6,853 bases of DNA from Anaerolineae bacterium (GCA_030598425.1 JAUVPY010000136.1:1-6853), one strand, 5' to 3'; counted from the first letter of the stretch, positions 1 through 6,547 are shown. The notes: generated by a model from the sequence alone, not told the origin. Program-made: numbers and translations.

Positions 1-1
1 A

Positions 2-288
2 CTGTTGGGGCTGTTGGGAGGCGCCATGGGCGTGGCGCTGGTGATCGGGCTGGCGATCCTGATCAGCTTAACCTTGCCACCTAGCGTGAGTTTCGCACCC
101 GGCGTTATTCCGTTTATGGCGACCAGCGCGCTGGCAGGCGCAGGTATCGCCTGGCTGCTGGGCCAGGCGGCGAGTTTCAGGTGCGTGAGCTACGCCAGCG
201 CTCGGGTGAGACCGGTCTGCGCGTGATGCTGGTGTTCAGCCTCCTGGCCAGCTTGCTCCAGACTCTGCTCTTCTTCGCGCCGGTGTAG
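2..288 (+). CDS. C-terminal part of a multi-pass membrane protein, 5'-truncated by the window, apparent frameshift near 165-180
   Basis: The first frame (from base 2, entering from the left edge) gives two strongly hydrophobic segments: one rich in G/A/L/V/I ending around SLTLPPS, and one ending in AGIAWLLGQA. After about base 170 this frame degenerates into a Cys/Arg/Ser-rich tail that stops at 226. From about base 172 the neighbouring frame (codons starting at 1, 4, 7...) reads FQVRELRQRSGETGLR and then a clean third hydrophobic helix ending LLFFAPV at a TAG (286-288). The simplest reading is one protein with at least three membrane helices that has lost one base around 165-180. The stop lies 30 bp before the TadE-like gene, so the two are probably co-transcribed. 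I cannot name the family; a Tad/Flp-locus membrane protein is possible from position only. The membrane character is clear, while the frameshift is an inference from protein-like composition. Confidence 0.5.
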
Positions 289-306
289 AGGGCGTTGGTT
301 GGACCC

Positions 307-315
307 AGGAGGTGA
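307..315 (+). promoter_or_regulatory. Ribosome binding site of the TadE-like gene
   Basis: AGGAGGTGA is close to a perfect anti-16S match. Its AGGAGG core ends 6 bases before the ATG at 319, which fixes the start of the TadE-like protein. Confidence 0.8.
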
Positions 316-318
316 GTT

Positions 319-1657
319 ATGCTCCGCAAGACCAAGAACAGGGACGTTCAGGCGGCTGAGGGGAACAAAGTGGGTCCTCCCGGCCAAAAGGGGCAGAGCC
401 TGGTGGAGATGGCCTTCATCACCCCGCTGCTGCTCCTGCTCTTCATCGGCGTCATAGAGGTAGGCTGGGCGATCCGCGGCTACATCGTGCTGGTCAACGC
501 CGATCGTGAGGCCACCCGTTACGCGGCGCGGGGCCAGTACCTGGACTTCAGGCAGACCGAGCTCGAGAACATCGGCTACGACTACGTGGCCGCGCACACG
601 CTGGACGCCATATCCCAACAGTTGGACTATGACGTGGCGTCCGGGGATCCGAATGGGACCCTGATCATCTCCCACTATCTGGTGGATACCGGCCAACCGT
701 GCGAAGACCCCCCCTGCAACGACGACTGCGCGGCTGACCACCACAATCACCACGGGGGATGTGATTGCAGCACGCCCGAGCGGCGTGAAGAAGACTATCC
801 TTTCGACGATCTGATTCTGCATCCAGGCATGGATGGCTACGAGCACTTCACGGCGCTGTACGGCATCCCCCGCGAGTCGCAGATCAACCCCGACGAGCTG
901 GTGGCCCGGTTGAAAGAGCAAAACGACGCCTTCAACTGCGCGCTCAACGTCAAAGACGAACCGGTCCCGTGGGTGCCCAACAGCGTGGTCGCGGTGGAAA
1001 CCTGGTACGACCAACCCCAACTGCTGGGCGTGCCCCTCGTCTCCAACTATTTGACCGACCCAATCCCCACGTATGCCCACACGGTCATGCGCATCACTGG
1101 CGCCAGAGGCAAGAACACCGTATCGGACGGCGTTGGCTGTCACCTACTGCCCATCACAGTTTATACCGACACCCCTGAGTGTTCCTGTAGGAACGGAAGT
1201 TCCCAACATCAGGGAAGGAGTTGGCTCCGGCAGCTTCGGTTGGGTGCGTTGGACCGACGACAGCGAAGCAGTCGGTTCCAATCCAAACAGCGAGGGATAC
1301 CTAGCCGAAGCGCTGTTCAACCCCGGGCTGGCCATGCACGATTATCGCGAACCAGAGCACAAGGACCCCAACGACACGGTGATCAACACCTACGACTGGG
1401 TATGGGCGCTGACAGGCAACGTCAACAGCGACGGGGTGGCCCGCACACAGCTGGAAAGGCTGAAGTACGATCCAGCGCTGTACAAGTATCGGATTCCGGT
1501 GTATGACATAGGTGAAGGTACCGGCTCCAACGTGGTGTACCGCATTGTCGGTTTTGCGACGGTCAAAATCACCGGCTACGATTTGGGCGGAAATCCAAAG
1601 GAAATCTCAGCCATATTCACCGGCTGGTCCGACGCCTGCCCTGGAAATGGTCACTGA
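319..1657 (+). CDS. TadE-like pseudopilin / secreted protein with an internal frameshift near 1171-1176
   Basis: This is a TadE-family minor pseudopilin-type protein of the Tad/Flp pilus or a related type II/IV secretion machine, anchored in the membrane with most of the chain outside. The basic N-terminus is followed by GQSLVEMAFITPLLLLL. Gly25-Gln26 fits the prepilin-peptidase cleavage site and Glu30 is the usual +5 glutamate, followed by one membrane helix and then ADREATRYAARG, typical of TadE. Residues 128-150 form a Cys/His-rich insertion. The starting frame is protein-like up to PITVYTDT (about base 1173) and then turns into an Arg/Gln/Ser-rich shadow ending at 1506. The +1 frame takes over at once with LSVPVGTEVPNI, GSFGWVRW, DWVWALTGN, RIPVYDIGEG and YRIVGFATVKITGY, ending at TGA 1655-1657. 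From memory this is the FGW...GDWV...PV.D...GFA pattern seen in the C-terminal region of TadE/TadG-like proteins of Gram-positive bacteria and Chloroflexota. Removing one C from the CCCC run at 1172-1175 restores a single protein of about 445 aa. Family assignment is firm; whether the shift is real is open. Confidence 0.8.
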
Positions 1658-1717
1658 TGATGATAGCATAAGATCGCGCTCTAGTTATGTCAAGTAATTG
1701 GTGGACGGCACTTGCCA

Positions 1718-1752
1718 AAAGAGGCCGTAGCAAATTCTGCTACGGCCTCTTT
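1718..1752. terminator. Bidirectional intrinsic terminator between convergent genes
   Basis: A perfect 15-bp stem (AAAGAGGCCGTAGCA, 1718-1732, pairing with 1738-1752) closes a 5-base loop AATTC. The stem has A-rich and T-rich ends, and TTTCTCT follows on the right, so it can stop transcription from both sides. It lies 60 bp after the TadE-like gene and about 106 bp past the end of the minus-strand DUF1638 gene. The structure is read directly from the sequence; the terminator role follows from its shape and position. Confidence 0.85.
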
Positions 1753-1858
1753 CTCTGCGGTCCGCTGGTGACTTCACGTGCTCCTGGCGTTAAACCTCAA
1801 ACAATTCCTTCTTGCGGCTTGACGTTGCCGACCAAGGAGCACTTACCAGGAAACCAGT

Positions 1859-2611
1859 TTAACCACCATCTTGATCGTGTTTCAGACATCCGATAACATT
1901 ATCGTCGTAGCTCATTGTAATTTGCTGACCAGGCTCGAGTGATAGAAAGTCCGTTCCCCAATCTCCCGCCAGCAATCGACGGATCAGCACGAGATCACCC
2001 GTTACACGCTCAAAAATCCAGCCACGCCTGGTCGCTTCACTCTGAGCGACAGCCTCGACAGCCGCGCCATCTCCAACACCCATGTCAATAAAAACGGCGC
2101 GCTGATAATGGCTTTGCCAGGCTCCCATAACCTCCATTAAGTAGTCGGCATTGTCCACACCGTACTTTTCCACATACTCGTCGTAGATCGCATTTATGTC
2201 TGTGTCCAAACCTGAGCCCAAAGACAAAGCTGTCCCAGCACTATCCTTCCGTTCTATGTAGTCCAGGGTATACCAAAAGGTCCCTGGGTTATTCTCAAAT
2301 TCGTCTTTGTATCGTTCACGATCTCCCAGGAAGAGGGTTATGCAGTCATGGGCACGTGGAATGACCAAAGGGATATCCCTGGCAATCAACCCTGTGGTGG
2401 CTTGACCACACAGCCCATAAGCCAGCACAATTGCGTCATATCCCTGTCCGGTCGTGGCGTCAATCTGCTCTTGTAGCCGAGCCCGCAAGTCAGATGGGTC
2501 ATTATGTAGGCCAAGCTGGAATAGCTCTACGTCCACAATATGTGAGGATTGGGCGGCGCACAGGTAAACGATGCGTGCCAGTGCGTCGCATCCCAAGCAT
2601 TTCAGTCTCAT
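1859..2611 (-). CDS. DUF1638 family protein, probable corrinoid/one-carbon metabolism accessory
   Basis: The 250-aa soluble protein begins MRLKCLGCDALAR and carries the landmarks I associate with DUF1638: an N-terminal GCDALAR segment, VDVELFQLGLHNDP (residues 27-39), YDAIVLAYGLCG (58-69) and PLVIPRAHDCITLFLG (81-96). Cys8, His36, Cys68, His88 and Cys90 are candidate metal- or cofactor-binding residues by pattern only. The start is supported by a minus-strand GGAGAG four bases before the ATG. DUF1638 has no firmly established reaction that I know of. From general knowledge its genes often lie near MttB/MtbA-type methyltransferases and corrinoid proteins in methanogens and anaerobes, which fits its position divergent from a B12-dependent mutase operon, about 590 bp away. 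GC in the lines I counted is roughly 47-55%, clearly below the mutase genes, which may mean a separate origin. No signal peptide or membrane segment is visible. Family call is good; function is unassigned. Confidence 0.8.
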   Translation of the reverse strand: MRLKCLGCDALARIVYLCAAQSSHIVDVELFQLGLHNDPSDLRARLQEQIDATTGQGYDAIVLAYGLCGQATTGLIARDIPLVIPRAHDCITLFLGDRERYKDEFENNPGTFWYTLDYIERKDSAGTALSLGSGLDTDINAIYDEYVEKYGVDNADYLMEVMGAWQSHYQRAVFIDMGVGDGAAVEAVAQSEATRRGWIFERVTGDLVLIRRLLAGDWGTDFLSLEPGQQITMSYDDNVIGCLKHDQDGG

Positions 2612-2729
2612 GAGTCTCTCCGATTCTATTACTCATTTTCAGTGTTGCGCTATATCTTCTTGTGTTTACATTCGGAAGCTATCAACCTCGTCGGATGAGG
2701 CGAGCCACTCACAAGTTGTGAAACAGGGC

Positions 2730-2875
2730 TTGGTGCTTCTAAAGGTCCCAAAGCCATTATGTCCTCGCAGCGATCCAAAGATTATCAATGCGATGATAAT
2801 GCTAACTCTTATCGGGGAATAATTGGAGGTTGGGTGTTCGATAAACCGGGTATGTTGTATACCCAGAAGCACCAA
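2730..2875. repeat. 11-bp inverted repeat enclosing two internal hairpins (structured RNA or degenerate mobile element)
   Basis: TTGGTGCTTCT (2730-2740) is perfectly complementary to AGAAGCACCAA (2865-2875). Inside lie ATTATCA/TGATAAT (2781-2787 with 2794-2800, 6-base loop) and GGGTAT/ATACCC (2848-2853 with 2859-2864, 5-base loop). The nested arrangement could fold as one branched RNA on either strand. No flanking target duplication is visible, so a mobile-element origin is not supported. The repeat itself is certain; its function is unknown. Confidence 0.45.
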
Positions 2876-3058
2876 ATGTCAAGCCTGCTTGGAGCAGTAT
2901 TTCGGGGCTATGTTATGCTGGTATTTACCCGTAAACCGTGCTCATATCCTCGCCACTTACAGGTTTAACGCGTCGCAGCCACATTGGCTAACCCAATACA
3001 CAACTTATCGTGCCTTTCAACCAGTAGCTGGAGATGTGTGTTCAAGTACCTAACCGCA

Positions 3059-3087
3059 TTGCGAGGATAGATCAAGCGTGGTAAGAT
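3059..3087 (+). promoter_or_regulatory. Putative sigma70-type promoter of the mutase operon
   Basis: TTGCGA (3059-3064) and TAAGAT (3082-3087) are separated by exactly 17 bases, each matching 4 of 6 consensus positions. Transcription would start near 3094, giving a leader of about 130 nt before the reactivase start. It is the best-placed pair I found upstream of the operon, but a two-hexamer match of this quality can arise by chance. Confidence 0.4.
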
Positions 3088-3112
3088 CATAAAATGAGCA
3101 GACGGTTTTTGC

Positions 3113-3131
3113 CCTTCTTGGTGGAAGAAGG
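3113..3131 (+). repeat. Leader hairpin
   Basis: CCTTCTT and AAGAAGG form a perfect 7-bp stem around the loop GGTGG in the presumed 5' leader of the mutase operon. No U-tract follows, so it is not a simple terminator. It overlaps by one base the first copy of the 10-bp direct repeat that starts at 3131. Confidence 0.4.
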
Positions 3132-3199
3132 TGGTTTAGGGACCGGGGCGTGATCTATTGATCCCATCTCGCTATCTTGCGGAGATTGTGTGGTTTAGG
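3131..3199 (+). repeat. Direct repeat GTGGTTTAGG, two copies in the operon leader
   Basis: GTGGTTTAGG occurs exactly at 3131-3140 and 3190-3199, 59 bp start to start, both within the leader of the reactivase gene. The second copy lies directly before the translation start region. It could be a paired protein-binding site or a chance repeat. Confidence 0.35.
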
Positions 3200-3212
3200 T
3201 GTGCAACAGAGC

Positions 3213-3216
3213 GGAG
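3213..3216 (+). promoter_or_regulatory. Ribosome binding site favouring the GTG start at 3223
   Basis: GGAG ends 6 bases before the GTG at 3223. The alternative in-frame GTG at 3199 has only a poorly spaced AGG just before it and a GGAG 14 bases away, so 3223 is the better-supported start. Confidence 0.55.
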
Positions 3217-3222
3217 ACTGAT

Positions 3223-4635
3223 GTGAGAGACTGCACGGCTCTGCTGGTAGACATTGGCAGCACCTACACCAAGGTGGTCGTGGTGGACCTGGCGGCGGCC
3301 GAGGTGTTGGCCCGGGGGAAAAGTGCCACCACGGTGGAAAGGGATGTCACCCTGGGGCTGAAACGGGCCCTGGCTGCTGCTGGCGTGGGTCTGCGTAAGC
3401 GGGACCTGGCCGGCTTCACACTGCGGCTGGCCTGCTCCAGCGCCGCCGGTGGACTCTCTCTGGTGGCCATTGGCCTGGTGCCCGAGTTGACGGCGGAGGC
3501 CGCCCGCCGGGCCGCGCTGGGTGCCGGCGCCGTGGTGCAAGACGTGTACAGCTACCAGCTCACGCGGCACGAAGTGGCCAAGATGGAGAGGCTGCAACCC
3601 GATATCATCCTCCTGGCCGGAGGAACCGATGGCGGCGAGGCGACCACCGTCGTCCACAACGCGGTGATGCTGGCCGAGTCCCGCTTGCGGGTGCCGGTCG
3701 TGGTGGCGGGTAACAAAGCGGTCGGCGAGCAGGTTATGGGCATTTTCCGCCAGCTCGGGGTGGATGCTCGGCTCACGGAGAATGTCATGCCCCGCCTCAA
3801 CACACTCAACGTCGAGCCGATTCAGCACGTGATCCGCCAGGTGTTCCTGGAACACATCGTGGCGGCCAAGGGGCTGGACCGGGCCGAGGAGCTGCTTGAG
3901 GCTGTCGCTATGCCGACGCCCTCGGCCGTCTTGGCCGGCGCACGCCTGCTGGCCGATGGCCTGACCAGAGAGTCTGGCTGGGGAGAATTGCTGGTCGTGG
4001 ATGTGGGCGGGGCCACGACGGATGTCCATTCCGTGGCCGACGGCCAATCGACCCAGCGAGAGGTGATCTATCGCGGATTGCCGGAACCACGTATTAAGCG
4101 CACTGTGGAAGGTGACCTGGGTCTGCGGGTCAGCGCGCCATCCCTCTTGGCCGCTTTAGATCAGGCCAGGGTGTCCATAGCCCCGGTGAAGAGCGGGGCG
4201 GGGGACCGGCAGGTCCGAGCCGAACAGTTACGCCGGGACGTGGGTCACCTGCCTGAGACGAAGGAGGACTGGGCGCTGGATGCCGCGCTGGGGCGAGGGG
4301 CGGTCGAGCTGGCCATCGCCCGGCACGCCGGCCGGCTGGAAGAGTTGATGACCCCGCAGGGACCAATATTCATTCAGCGGGGCAAGGATCTGAGCCAGGT
4401 GGGCATAGTAGTGGGCACCGGAGGCGTCTTCGCCCATCACCATCAGGCTCGGTTCATACTGCAGGGCGCTGTGGCAGACCAGCGGGATCCCTTCCTTTTG
4501 GCTCCCCGGCGGGCACGCCTCTACCTGGACCGGGGTTATGTTTTCTGGGCGGCTGGCTTGCTGGCCGAAGACGAGCCCCAAGTAGGGCTCCGGTTGCTGA
4601 AGCGCTATTTGGAAGCGTCAGGAGGATCTCCATGA
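3223..4635 (+). CDS. glmL: GlmL/MutL-type ATPase, reactivating factor for a B12-dependent mutase
   Basis: The protein belongs to the MutL/GlmL family of ASKHA-fold ATPases encoded beside glutamate mutase and related adenosylcobalamin enzymes. They are thought to exchange damaged cofactor out of the inactivated mutase in an ATP-dependent way, in the cytoplasm. Counting from the GTG at 3223 (470 aa), the phosphate-1 loop is VDIGSTYTK (about residues 9-17), a second glycine-rich segment is LLAGGTDGGE (130-139), the phosphate-2 loop is VDVGGATTDVHS (259-270), and the adenosine-side motif is GIVVGTGGVFAHHH (394-407). The order and length fit a complete family member. An in-frame GTG at 3199 would add eight residues (MCNRAETD), but the better-spaced GGAG favours 3223. 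The stop codon overlaps the next start as ATGA (4632-4635), so synthesis of the two proteins is probably coupled. The symbol names the family; the partner here is not necessarily a glutamate mutase. Confidence 0.88.
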   Translation: MRDCTALLVDIGSTYTKVVVVDLAAAEVLARGKSATTVERDVTLGLKRALAAAGVGLRKRDLAGFTLRLACSSAAGGLSLVAIGLVPELTAEAARRAALGAGAVVQDVYSYQLTRHEVAKMERLQPDIILLAGGTDGGEATTVVHNAVMLAESRLRVPVVVAGNKAVGEQVMGIFRQLGVDARLTENVMPRLNTLNVEPIQHVIRQVFLEHIVAAKGLDRAEELLEAVAMPTPSAVLAGARLLADGLTRESGWGELLVVDVGGATTDVHSVADGQSTQREVIYRGLPEPRIKRTVEGDLGLRVSAPSLLAALDQARVSIAPVKSGAGDRQVRAEQLRRDVGHLPETKEDWALDAALGRGAVELAIARHAGRLEELMTPQGPIFIQRGKDLSQVGIVVGTGGVFAHHHQARFILQGAVADQRDPFLLAPRRARLYLDRGYVFWAAGLLAEDEPQVGLRLLKRYLEASGGSP

Positions 4636-6308
4636 CCAAGAAGATACTCGGCGCGGCCCTGGGCGAGTGCGTTCACATCGGCGGCGTAACCCGCTTCTTG
4701 GGCCTGGCTCAGGAGCTGGGCTATCGAACGGAATTCACCGGTCCGGCGACTTCTGTTAGAGCCTTGATCGCCGCTGCCCAAGAGGTCGATCCCGACATTA
4801 TCGGCGTCAGCTATCGCCTGACCCCAGAGAACGCAGTCTTGCTCCTGCGAGATTTTAAGCGCGCCCTGGAGGAAGCGGGGCTGGCTCACAAGCGCCTGGT
4901 GTTTGGGGGTACCCCTCCCGTGGCTGAGGTCGCTCGCCAGACGGGTATGTTCGAGGCCGTCTTCGACGGCCGAGACCCGCCGGCGGCAGTCCTTGCTTAC
5001 CTCAAGGGCACGCCGCTGGACGGAATGAAGCCCCAGGACTATCCGCAGGACGTCATGCAGCGCATTGGCTGGAAAGCCCCCTTGCCTATCATCCGCCACC
5101 ATTTCGGCGTGCCGGCGGAGGAGATAACGCCCACGGTCGAAGGCATCCAGCAAATCGCCGAGGCGAGGGTGTTGGATGTCATTTCCCTGGGGTCGGACCA
5201 GGATGCCCAGGAGAACTTCTTCCACCCGGAACGGCAAGATCCCCAGGCCAAAGGAGCGGGCGGGGTTCCCTTTCGCACCGAGGAGGATCTCGAGCGACTG
5301 TACCAGGCATCCCGACGAGGGAATTATCCTCTGCTGCGCTCCTATTCGGGCACCACAGACCACATCCGCTACGCTGAAGTGCTGCAGCGTACAATCCGCA
5401 ACGCCTGGTGTGCCACCTCCCTATTCTGGTTCAACGCCATGGACGGGCGAGGTCCCTCGCCGATGGAGCAGTCCATCCGCGAGCACATCGAGTTGATGCG
5501 CTGGCACGGCGCACGCAACATCCCCGTGGAAGGCAACGAGCCCTATCACTGGGGCCTGCGCGACGCGCACGACGTGGTGGTGTGTGCGGCTGCGTATATT
5601 TATGCCCACGTGGCTAAGAAGGCCGGGGTCAAAGATTACATCAGCCCCTACATGTTTGAGACGCCTCCCCACCTGTCCCACAAGATGGATCTGGCCAAGA
5701 CCTTGGCCCAGATTGAACTGGCCGAGTCGCACGCCGACGATGCCTTCCGCATCTGGCGCCACGCCCGGGCCGGCCTGCTCAGCTACCCTGTGGACGCTGA
5801 CTACGCCCGAGCCCAATTGGTTCAGTCTGTCTATGTGCAAATGGCTATCCGGCCGGCCATCGTCCACGTCGTCAGCTACAGCGAGGCCGACCATGCGGCC
5901 AGCGCACAGGAGGTCATCGAGAGCTGCAAGATGGCCCATTGGGTGATGCGGACGTGTCTGAAAGGGGTGCCGGATATGTCGGCCGATCCTGAGGTCCAAC
6001 GTCGCAAAGACCAACTGATCGAAGAGACGCTCGAACTTATCAACGCCATCCGAGAGCTGGGAGCGGGCAGAGTGGAGGATCCGCTATGCGACCCGGCCAG
6101 CCTGGCCTACGCCATCAGGATCGGGATTCTCGACGCGCCACAATTGAAGAATAACCCCTATGTTCCCGGTCAGGTCAAGACTCGGGCCATCGACGGGGCT
6201 ATTGTAGCCGTGGACGAGGCAGGCGATATCTTGACAGAGAAGGAGCGGATACGGCGCGTTCTCGCCCAGGCAGAGGCAAGAACTGCAACCGATGGGGCCA
6301 GCAGGTAG
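4632..6308 (+). CDS. Single-chain B12-dependent mutase: N-terminal B12-binding domain fused to a GlmE-like barrel, substrate unknown
   Basis: The 558-aa protein probably catalyses an adenosylcobalamin radical carbon-skeleton rearrangement. Residues 1 to about 126 form a B12-binding domain of the GlmS/methylmalonyl-CoA mutase type: GECVHIGG with candidate lower-ligand His15 and Gly18, then GVSYRLTP (Ser60, Leu63) and FGGTPP (91-96). The usual D-x-H-x-x-G motif here reads C-x-H-x-x-G (Cys13). The rest resembles the epsilon subunit of glutamate mutase: SYSGTTD (237-243), a conserved stretch around NAMDGRGP (268-275), PVEGNEPYHWG (298-308), MFETPP, HKMDLAKTLA, and a GlmE-like end with GILDAP (498-503) followed by a strand-rich tail. 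Binding domain first, catalytic barrel second is the reverse of methylmalonyl-CoA mutase. GlmE's substrate arginines do not seem to be kept, so glutamate is doubtful. The ATG has AGGAGGA five bases upstream and overlaps the reactivase stop. Databases may label such proteins methylaspartate mutase or cobalamin-binding protein. Family is firm, reaction inferred, substrate unknown. Confidence 0.85.
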   Translation: MTKKILGAALGECVHIGGVTRFLGLAQELGYRTEFTGPATSVRALIAAAQEVDPDIIGVSYRLTPENAVLLLRDFKRALEEAGLAHKRLVFGGTPPVAEVARQTGMFEAVFDGRDPPAAVLAYLKGTPLDGMKPQDYPQDVMQRIGWKAPLPIIRHHFGVPAEEITPTVEGIQQIAEARVLDVISLGSDQDAQENFFHPERQDPQAKGAGGVPFRTEEDLERLYQASRRGNYPLLRSYSGTTDHIRYAEVLQRTIRNAWCATSLFWFNAMDGRGPSPMEQSIREHIELMRWHGARNIPVEGNEPYHWGLRDAHDVVVCAAAYIYAHVAKKAGVKDYISPYMFETPPHLSHKMDLAKTLAQIELAESHADDAFRIWRHARAGLLSYPVDADYARAQLVQSVYVQMAIRPAIVHVVSYSEADHAASAQEVIESCKMAHWVMRTCLKGVPDMSADPEVQRRKDQLIEETLELINAIRELGAGRVEDPLCDPASLAYAIRIGILDAPQLKNNPYVPGQVKTRAIDGAIVAVDEAGDILTEKERIRRVLAQAEARTATDGASR

Positions 6309-6336
6309 TCAACTACTGCCCGCTAGAAGTCTGTCT

Positions 6337-6352
6337 TTGTGGCGCCCCACAA
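6337..6352 (+). repeat. Small hairpin after the mutase gene
   Basis: TTGTGG and CCACAA pair perfectly around the loop CGCC, 29 bp after the mutase stop. No T-run follows, so it is at best a weak or factor-assisted terminator or an RNA 3'-end stabiliser. Confidence 0.35.
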
Positions 6353-6374
6353 CTACCGATAGGAAATCCTACTT

Positions 6375-6547
6375 AACCTGAGTTCGGGATTAATTCCACA
6401 TAGCATCCCGAGTAGGCTCAAAGAGCCGTACACCTGCACTGCGCGCAGGCGCAAGTGTCGAGGGGTGCGGGCTCGGGAAATCACCCTTCGATACCGCCTT
6501 ACGGCTACTCAGGATGATTTTCCTGCTGGGAACTCCGAACTCAGGTT
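6375..6547. mobile_element. MITE-like non-coding element, 173 bp, 13-bp perfect terminal inverted repeats, ACTT duplication
   Basis: AACCTGAGTTCGG (6375-6387) is the exact reverse complement of CCGAACTCAGGTT (6535-6547). The four bases immediately outside are ACTT on both sides (6371-6374 and 6548-6551), as expected of a target-site duplication. The interior has no meaningful reading frame but can fold: CCCGAG (6407-6412) pairs with CTCGGG (6472-6477), enclosing the hairpins GGCTC-AAA-GAGCC (6415-6427) and CCTGC/GCAGG (6433-6449). This is the anatomy of a miniature inverted-repeat transposable element that would depend on a transposase encoded elsewhere. A chromosomal structured RNA is the main alternative, since T6374-A6548 also pairs. 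No transposase is present in the window and I see no second copy. Confidence 0.6.

Larger units (their letters stand above)
2612..3198. other. Low-GC divergent intergenic region without a convincing gene
   Basis: About 587 bp separate the minus-strand DUF1638 start from the plus-strand mutase operon. Several short open frames exist (60-83 codons), but their translations overlap in different frames, are rich in Cys/Ser/Tyr and look like no family, and none has a good ribosome binding site. GC is about 43-47% in the lines I counted. What it does hold is an inverted-repeat structure (2730-2875), a promoter-like pair of hexamers (3059-3087), a small hairpin (3113-3131) and a 10-bp direct repeat (3131 and 3190). 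It must contain the promoter for the DUF1638 gene on the minus strand, but I see no convincing one. Confidence 0.6.

Noticed and set aside
190..1143. Long minus-strand frame of 317 codons opposite the TadE-like gene
   Set aside because: The plus strand has a strong ribosome binding site and TadE motifs; the minus-strand translation shows no recognisable domain and is an antisense shadow.
2622..2720. Minus-strand promoter for the DUF1638 gene
   Set aside because: A TATAG-like hexamer is present, but I found no matching -35 at a sensible distance, so I did not annotate it.
2666..3053. Several 60-83 codon open frames on both strands
   Set aside because: They overlap one another, have no good ribosome binding sites, have unbalanced composition and resemble no family.
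3094..3222. Cobalamin riboswitch ahead of the B12 mutase operon
   Set aside because: I cannot find the B12-box or the other conserved stretches on either strand in this leader or in 2612-3198. Mutase genes that use, rather than make, cobalamin also often lack one.
3172..4047. Long minus-strand frame of 291 codons opposite the reactivase
   Set aside because: It is His/Gln/Gly/Arg-rich, as expected for the antisense of a high-GC gene, while the plus strand carries clear ATPase motifs.
4605..5363. Minus-strand frame of 252 codons opposite the mutase
   Set aside because: The plus strand encodes the conserved B12-binding motif and barrel; the reverse frame is an antisense shadow without a ribosome binding site.
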